In this document: positions 30,018 to 34,485 of the stretch, piece by piece
How the letters are laid out: each line of letters opens with the position of its first letter
How positions within the stretch are numbered: position 1 is the first letter of the stretch
Virus record (IMG/VR): IMGVR_UViG_3300010391_000160
Location: 1 to 34,485 of that record
Length of the DNA: 34,485 nt
Direction: 5' to 3' (one strand)
Source of the DNA: a virus
Position numbers and translations under genes: made by a program
Notes under the pieces: model-generated
What the model saw: only the letters and a program-made list of their open reading frames with translations
What the model was told of the DNA's origin: nothing
The model's database searches: none

Positions 30018-31741
30018 GTGATTTCCTCCACCCGTGCCGTTTCGTCGTTGCCCCGCATGATCCAGTACCGCTTCACGGTCTCGGAAGGTGGGCCCTCCTT
30101 CGGCCGCATCGCCAGGGTCCAGGTCTGGATCACCTGCACGCCGGCCGATTGCAGCGCGCGACCGAGCAGGCTCTTGTTGATGTCGTCGACCGGGGCGTCG
30201 TGGTCGAACACCACCAGGCCGACCCCGGTGTGGTGCGCCACGGCCACCCGAAACGCCGCCTCGAACAGCATGGCGCCCTCGCCGCGGGATACCCAATCGG
30301 CCGGCAGGTCGCCCACCAGGAAGCCCTGGTTGTAGTCGTAACGGATCGCTGGGAACACAAACGGCAGCAGGAACTCATTCATCCGGCCCAGGAAGCTCTC
30401 GGCGCCGGTGGCGACAATCTGCTCGCGCATCCGGTCCAGTTCACCGATCACGCGCTGGACTTTGGGGATCTCGAGGGCCATCAGATCACCTTGCCGCTTC
30501 GCGGTCGCCTCGGCCGCCGCCAGCGCCCGGTTGTACGCCTGAATCTGGGCGAGGATGCCCTCGCCCTTGGCGATGCGCTGGTCGATCTCGCGTGTTTCCA
30601 AATCGTTGTCACTGAGGTGTATCACAGCTTCCGCCAGCTTGGACTCTAGGCCCTCGCGCGACGGCTCCTTCGCCAGCGCCGCTTGGACCTTGACCGCCGT
30701 CCGGTGGGCGGCCATAGCCTCGCTGATGGCCTTGTACTCTTCGCGCTTCGCGGCCAGCGCCTTTTGCAACTGCGCCAAGTGCGCTGTCAGGCCGGCGAGT
30801 TCGCGTGCATCTTTCGGGCAGGAGCATGTCTTACAGTGGGGCAACTCCTTGATGAACACGATTCCTGCTTGGCAAGCTCGGCTCAGTTCTTCCAGGGAGC
30901 TGATCTGCTCGTCGTTGTCCTTACTCCGGACCTGCAACGACTGCACGCCCGCATCGTCGAGCAGGCCCTCGAGGCTCGGCAGCGGCGCGTCCAGCGCCTT
31001 CATGGTTCTGGCCTTCGACTCCGCCATCCTACTGCGCGCTGCGATCAGCTCGTCGCGCTTCGCTCGCAGCTTCGGCAGCAGCTCTGTGGCCTGCGCCTCG
31101 GTGTGCCCGGGGAACGGCCATTCCGGTGGTTTCGCCGTGACGGCCTGCTCGAGTTGCCGCAGCTCGCGGTTCAGATCGCGCAGCTTCTCGGTTTTCCATT
31201 CCTCCCGCAGCTTGTCTAGGTGCTCGACGCTGAGAATCTGCCGGATGCCCGCCTCGACCAGCACGAGCGTCGGCTTGATCTCCGGCGGCCGCAGCACGCG
31301 CAGCATGATTTCTTTCTGCTCGGCCGGCGAGCGCGAGAGCAAGGGCTTCGCGTCCAACAGCGCCAGCAGGGTTTCCTGGGGGACGTTCAAGTGCCGCAGC
31401 AGGAGCGCCTGGTTGGTCGCGGGGTTGCTGTCCTGCGCGCTGGGTATGACCAGCGAGGTCTTGCCACCCTCGCGCCCGCGCTCGATGATACCCCAGTCGG
31501 CCCAGTCCAGGGTGACCATGAGGCTTTTTGCGCCGCGGCGGACCATGCGCTGCGCCATCTTGCCGTCGGCCGTGGTCAGGTGGTTCGCGCCGGCCAGCGT
31601 GTAGGCGATGGCGTCCAGGATGCTGGTCTTGCCGGCGCCGTTCGGCCCGAGCAAGATCGTATACGGCGCGCACTCGACGCGGGTCTGTCGGTGATTGCGA
31701 AAGTCCCGGAGTTGGATAGAGCGGATCAGTAGAGGTCCCAT
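30014..31741 (-). CDS. SbcC/Rad50-like SMC-type ATPase
   Basis: 575 aa, short for SbcC (~1000 aa) but usual for phage homologues. Residues 32-39 read GPNGAGKT (Walker A). Two coiled-coil arms flank a zinc-hook-like CKTCSC near residues 301-306. The signature-like SRGEGAML lies near 485 and the Walker B-like LVVFDHDAP near 510. The Asp-Glu pair expected in Walker B reads Asp-His. It should tether or process DNA ends, normally with an SbcD nuclease; no SbcD is visible. It is co-translated with the RecT-like gene by a 16-base overlap. Confidence 0.82.
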   Translation of the reverse strand: MGPLLIRSIQLRDFRNHRQTRVECAPYTILLGPNGAGKTSILDAIAYTLAGANHLTTADGKMAQRMVRRGAKSLMVTLDWADWGIIERGREGGKTSLVIPSAQDSNPATNQALLLRHLNVPQETLLALLDAKPLLSRSPAEQKEIMLRVLRPPEIKPTLVLVEAGIRQILSVEHLDKLREEWKTEKLRDLNRELRQLEQAVTAKPPEWPFPGHTEAQATELLPKLRAKRDELIAARSRMAESKARTMKALDAPLPSLEGLLDDAGVQSLQVRSKDNDEQISSLEELSRACQAGIVFIKELPHCKTCSCPKDARELAGLTAHLAQLQKALAAKREEYKAISEAMAAHRTAVKVQAALAKEPSREGLESKLAEAVIHLSDNDLETREIDQRIAKGEGILAQIQAYNRALAAAEATAKRQGDLMALEIPKVQRVIGELDRMREQIVATGAESFLGRMNEFLLPFVFPAIRYDYNQGFLVGDLPADWVSRGEGAMLFEAAFRVAVAHHTGVGLVVFDHDAPVDDINKSLLGRALQSAGVQVIQTWTLAMRPKEGPPSETVKRYWIMRGNDETARVEEIT

Positions 31742-32874
31742 GGGGGCTCCTCGGTTTTCGTTGTTTCAACGGCTGCCGATGCTGTCGGCGTCGGCTTCGG
31801 TGCGGCCTGGGCCGTCTCGCTGGCCTTCGCCTTCGGCTTGCGGCCGCGTTTCGGCCGCGGGTTGTCCTCGGCCTCTTTTTGGAACAGCAAGATCGCGTCT
31901 TGCACGCGCCGCTTGCAAAACTCGTGAAGCGCCTCGGGAATCATACCCTCGCGCTTCGCGTCGGCCAACTCGGTCTGCAAGTCGAGCAACTGATCCGTCG
32001 CCCAGCCCTGGGGCTTGCCAGCGTCGTGGGCGGAGTCCCGGTAGCACGACTCGAACTCCGGCGGGATCAGGCTTTCGCTGATGGCGCGCGGCCCGGCCTT
32101 GGTTGTGACCTCCGGAGGGAGCGGTTGCGGGATAGGACTTTCGCTGATGATGGCGGTGGGTGCCGGCGCGGGCGCGGGCGGCGCTGCGGTCGCAGGCGGC
32201 CCAATATACAGCCGTACAGTCCCCGGCGGCGGCTCCGGTTCCGGCGCGGCGCGCTCGATGGCCTCGGCCCGGCGCTTCTGGCGCTGCCCGGGGGACTCCG
32301 GCGGCGGGTCGGCGTGCGCCAGGATCTCCTCGATCTCGTCCTCGCTGTAGACCCCGCCCAACACGTCGGCGGCGATCACACGCGCGGTTTGCATCAGCGC
32401 ACGCCAGCGCAGCATGACCTTCGGGTAGGCCTTCCAGTTGTACTTCGGGTTGCCGTCCCGGCCCTTATTGATGCCGGCGCGGTCAGCGTCGGCCATCGTG
32501 AACACGTCCTCGAACACCTGCCCCTCCGGGCCGGGCCGCGTGATCTTACAGCGGCACTCCTGCTCGGTGCTCACCGGGAACTCGACCCGAAAGCCTTTGG
32601 ACACCAGCAGCGCCAGCGCCGCGTCGCCCTGGATGCCGACTTTCCCATCGGGCGTGACGTAGAGCGAGCGCAGCGCGTGTGTGCTGGTCAGGCCCATCTC
32701 GCGGCCGGTCATCAGCATGAGAAAGACTGCGCGTGCGTCGGTGCGGATGCGCTCGGGCAAAAACGTGCAGCCCGCCACCAGTTTGGCGAAGGCGTAGGTT
32801 TCCGCGACGCCGGGGCCGCTCAGTTGGGCCACGTCCATCGCCTGAAGCGGTACTGCTACTGCGGTGTCACTCAT
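31726..32874 (-). CDS. RecT-like single-strand annealing protein
   Basis: 382 aa from ATG 32874. The annealase core (~35-190) shows AVFLMLMTGREMGLTSTHAL, LYVTPDGKVGIQGDAALALL, FTMADADRAGI, KYNWKAYPKVMLRWRALMQT and ARVIAADVLGGVYSEDE, the pattern of phage RecT proteins. Residues ~195-280 are Pro/Ala-rich, ~290-340 helical, and the basic KRGRKPKAKA stretch leads to an acidic/aromatic tip EEPPWDLY, reminiscent of SSB C-termini. It pairs complementary single strands during recombination-dependent replication and is coupled to the SbcC-like ATPase. Confidence 0.8.
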   Translation of the reverse strand: MSDTAVAVPLQAMDVAQLSGPGVAETYAFAKLVAGCTFLPERIRTDARAVFLMLMTGREMGLTSTHALRSLYVTPDGKVGIQGDAALALLVSKGFRVEFPVSTEQECRCKITRPGPEGQVFEDVFTMADADRAGINKGRDGNPKYNWKAYPKVMLRWRALMQTARVIAADVLGGVYSEDEIEEILAHADPPPESPGQRQKRRAEAIERAAPEPEPPPGTVRLYIGPPATAAPPAPAPAPTAIISESPIPQPLPPEVTTKAGPRAISESLIPPEFESCYRDSAHDAGKPQGWATDQLLDLQTELADAKREGMIPEALHEFCKRRVQDAILLFQKEAEDNPRPKRGRKPKAKASETAQAAPKPTPTASAAVETTKTEEPPWDLY

Positions 32875-33094
32875 GGGATTCTCCTGTTCTGTTCTCCTGC
32901 TCGGTTTCGGCTGCGCTGAGATCGGCGACCAAACACACGGCCCTGGGGCCGAACGGCTTACCCATTGGTACCAAGTCGGCCTTGACGGGGTAGACGCGAT
33001 CGCCAACTTGAACGCCGATTTGCTCGTCGCCGTAGCCGCCAAGGTTGGGGCTGGCGAACGCAGCAAGTTGAATGTATAGCTGAGTAAGTGTCAT
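32867..33094 (-). CDS. Small unassigned protein (75 aa)
   Basis: 75 aa between the MBL gene and the RecT gene, overlapping both by a few bases. Helical start (TLTQLYIQLAAFASP) and a beta centre (IGVQVGDRVYPVKADLVPMG) with a polar, Glu-rich end that overlaps the RecT start. No motif recognised. Its fixed place inside the recombination block suggests an accessory role. Confidence 0.6.
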   Translation of the reverse strand: MTLTQLYIQLAAFASPNLGGYGDEQIGVQVGDRVYPVKADLVPMGKPFGPRAVCLVADLSAAETEQENRTGESHE

Positions 33095-33846
33095 ATCTCG
33101 TAGACCCCTGTCGGTTCGCCTTGGCTCGCGGCCACCAGCACCACCTCGCGCTCGCCCAGTGCGGCGCGGGCGGTGTCGAGTGCAAGCTGTTGGTCGTTGT
33201 TCTGTTGACTCAGATGCACGAGCATGACGATCTTCGCCGCGCCGTCCAAAGTTTTCAGGTAAGCCGCCGCGCTCGGATTGCTCAGATGCGTGGCGGCCAC
33301 GCGCTCCACCAGAAAATCAGGATACGGCCCAGTGGCCAGCATGTTGCGATCGTGGTTCGATTCGATCAGAACGGCCTGCGCCCCGCGTGCAGCGAGTGCA
33401 AGCTCGTCGGTGATCCGCTGAGTCTCAAACAACAGCGCCAACGTCGCGCCGCCCTGCTCGACCATGAACGTCACTGCGCCGGTCGAGTTGTGAACCACCG
33501 GGACGGTCCGGACCGTGAACGGCCCAACGCTGGCCACGTCGCGCATCCCGATGGGGCGGTGGATTTTCTCATGGAGCCGCAGGAACTCGACAGCTTTAGC
33601 GGTCGGATGCGTTGCGTAGATCGGCAGGCCCCAGTGCTCAGTACAGAGCCGCAGTCCGTCGACGTGGTCGCCGTGCGCGTGCGAGATGAAGATTGCCTGA
33701 AACCACTCCGGGCGGATGTCGCGCAGGCGCAAGCGGCGAATCGTCTGGCGATAGCTCAAGCCGCAGTCGATGAACAGGCCGCGGTCGCCGTGCCAGATGG
33801 CCAGGCAGTTGCCGTCGGAGCCGGAGCCGAGGTAGCAGAACTTCAT
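33091..33846 (-). CDS. Metallo-beta-lactamase-fold hydrolase (WalJ/YycJ-like)
   Basis: 251 aa, family length. GSGSDGNC (~8-14) opens the fold, HAHGDH at 56-61 is the metal motif, and further metal ligands are expected at His119-type VHNSTG (~116-121), the ESNHDRN stretch and ATHLSN. This matches WalJ/YycJ, whose members act as nucleases or phosphodiesterases. In the coupled block with RecT and the SbcC-like ATPase it is the only visible candidate for the DNA-end nuclease. That role is inference. Confidence 0.8.
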   Translation of the reverse strand: MKFCYLGSGSDGNCLAIWHGDRGLFIDCGLSYRQTIRRLRLRDIRPEWFQAIFISHAHGDHVDGLRLCTEHWGLPIYATHPTAKAVEFLRLHEKIHRPIGMRDVASVGPFTVRTVPVVHNSTGAVTFMVEQGGATLALLFETQRITDELALAARGAQAVLIESNHDRNMLATGPYPDFLVERVAATHLSNPSAAAYLKTLDGAAKIVMLVHLSQQNNDQQLALDTARAALGEREVVLVAASQGEPTGVYEI

Positions 33847-34082
33847 CCTGTGCCGGTCGTCGGCGGTACGGTCTGGTCGTCGAACACGATTATTAGATCA
33901 GCGTTGTACTCGAACTGGCGCACGTATCCGGCTTGGGACACTGCAAATTGCCCAGTGTGAATCCTCGCGGCCATAGTTCTCTGTTTGCCGCCGAACGTGT
34001 GGATCAACTCCTTTTCAAACTGGTTCTCAGGAGTGAGCACGATCTGCTTGAAGTCGGTTCACACGATGAGCATGGCCTTCAT
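33843..34082 (-). pseudogene. Small protein gene with an in-frame TGA at codon 8
   Basis: The ATG at 34082 overlaps the stop of the upstream gene (ATGA) and reads MKAMLIV, then TGA (34059-34061), then in the same frame TDFKQIVLTPENQFEKELI onward to 33843. The KQIVLTPENQFEKEL style is common in small phage proteins and must start before the TGA. As it stands, a 65-aa product could start at GTG 34040, losing the first 14 residues. Mutation, sequencing error and stop read-through are all possible. The end overlaps the MBL gene (ATGA). Confidence 0.6.
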
Positions 34083-34315
34083 GTTTGGTTCTCCTTGGCC
34101 CAGCCGTTCCGGTGCGCGGGCTCTTCGCCGCCGGGAACGGGGTAAACGCTGATAAGTCCCATTGGTTCCCACCCTTCGCGCTCGGCGTGAGGCAGGCACA
34201 CGTAACATGGCCCAGCCACGTAAACGAGAACAGCGTTGCGCGCCGAGTCGGGGCAATGGGCCACCACCAATTCTCCGGTCAGTTCCGAGCGCGTGATTTC
34301 GGTGTACGTCATCAT
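34079..34315 (-). CDS. Small unassigned protein (78 aa)
   Basis: 78 aa from tandem ATGs at 34315/34312. A beta-rich core (GELVVAHCPDSARNAVLVYV, GPCYVCLPHAEREGWEPMG) has three cysteines and two histidines, possibly a metal site; the end is polar. Unknown family. It is coupled to the broken gene downstream by ATGA. Confidence 0.6.
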   Translation of the reverse strand: MMTYTEITRSELTGELVVAHCPDSARNAVLVYVAGPCYVCLPHAEREGWEPMGLISVYPVPGGEEPAHRNGWAKENQT

Positions 34316-34317
34316 GT

Positions 34318-34372
34318 CCTGTCACCCGTTCCGCTCTAGCGGCCAGGACGCCAGAGCGGGACGCGAGACAGG
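34318..34372 (-). repeat. Nested inverted repeats upstream of the 78-aa gene
   Basis: CCTGTC (34318-34323) pairs with GACAGG (34367-34372), and inside it CCGCTCT (34331-34337) pairs with AGAGCGG (34353-34359). The outer arm ends three bases from the ATG, so the hairpin could limit ribosome access. The stretch 34316-34382 has no gene. Confidence 0.45.
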
Positions 34373-34382
34373 GGCGGTGCTG

Positions 34383-34485
34383 TTACATTGGGCCTCCTGA
34401 AATCGTGAGCATTTGCCGCAACACTGCGGTCATGGTTTTGTGCTCGGCGGCCTCGGCGGCCTCGGCGGCGGCCCAGGCGGCGGCC
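34383..34485 (-). CDS. C-terminus of an Ala-rich protein (5' end outside window)
   Basis: The last 33 codons of a - strand gene, stop TAA at 34383-34385. The visible part is a helical Ala-rich repeat (WAAAEAAEAAE) followed by HKTMTAVLRQMLTISGGPM. Ala-rich helical repeats with such an end occur in several unassigned phage proteins. Nothing more can be said from the visible part. Confidence 0.5.
   Translation of the reverse strand, partial: AAAWAAAEAAEAAEHKTMTAVLRQMLTISGGPM

Noticed and set aside
22932-34082. Genome-wide TGA recoding, suggested by three small frames interrupted or ended early by TGA
   Set aside because: Most genes here end in TGA within ATGA or TGATG overlaps, so TGA works as a stop; the cases are local.
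1-34485. CRISPR arrays, tRNA or rRNA genes, insertion sequences, integrase or attachment sites
   Set aside because: None seen by eye on either strand; a tRNAscan-SE and ISfinder search would settle it.

Overview
The window is a GC-rich (clearly above 60% by eye) piece of a tailed-phage genome. No flanking host genes, integrase, repressor, tRNA or CRISPR array were seen. The head genes are of the P22 podovirus type: a P22-like portal, a scaffold-type protein, a P22-like coat, two gp4-like tail adaptors and a gp10-like stabilisation protein, downstream of a large terminase. Four proteins in the late operon carry clean Sec signal peptides ending in A-x-A|Q or A-x-G|Q, a style common in Acidobacteriota (Bryobacterales/Solibacter). 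That host guess is inference only and would need CRISPR-spacer or codon evidence.

Layout. Positions 1-20455 (+ strand) are one tightly packed late operon, with many ATGA or TGATG stop/start overlaps. It runs: a 5'-truncated virion-type protein, TerL, three exported fibre-like proteins, a tandem pair of DUF6496-like genes, portal, an internal sigma70-type promoter with a terminator-like hairpin, scaffold, coat, another exported protein, a 12-bp stem-loop, a 52-aa gene, two gp4 paralogues, an unassigned structural protein, gp10, a series of tail proteins including another exported one, and two small membrane proteins. Positions 20305-34485 (- strand) converge on this and form the replication/recombination half. 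Read in the direction of transcription, from the right edge, it holds: an Ala-rich C-terminus, small genes, an MBL-fold hydrolase, a RecT-like annealase, an SbcC/Rad50-like ATPase, a frameshifted small gene, a strong promoter with a structured leader, a winged-helix replication gene containing iterons and an AT-rich block (candidate origin), several Cys-rich small proteins, an HNH protein, a VRR-NUC nuclease, a DUF3489 protein, a Dam methylase, a SleB-type endolysin, zinc-ribbon peptides, and a run of small unassigned genes ending in a lipoprotein.

How it may work together. MBL protein, RecT and SbcC-like ATPase form one translationally coupled block that looks like a recombination/end-processing module, feeding a replication gene that appears to carry its own origin, as lambda O does. 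Dam would modify the phage DNA, and SleB would cut peptidoglycan at lysis. The most unusual features are the Sec-exported fibre-like proteins inside the head operon, a leader with two mutually exclusive hairpins over a start codon, an operator-like palindrome inside a nearly leaderless promoter, a dispersed TGCA-N4/5-TGCA motif, and several small genes broken by one base or one TGA.
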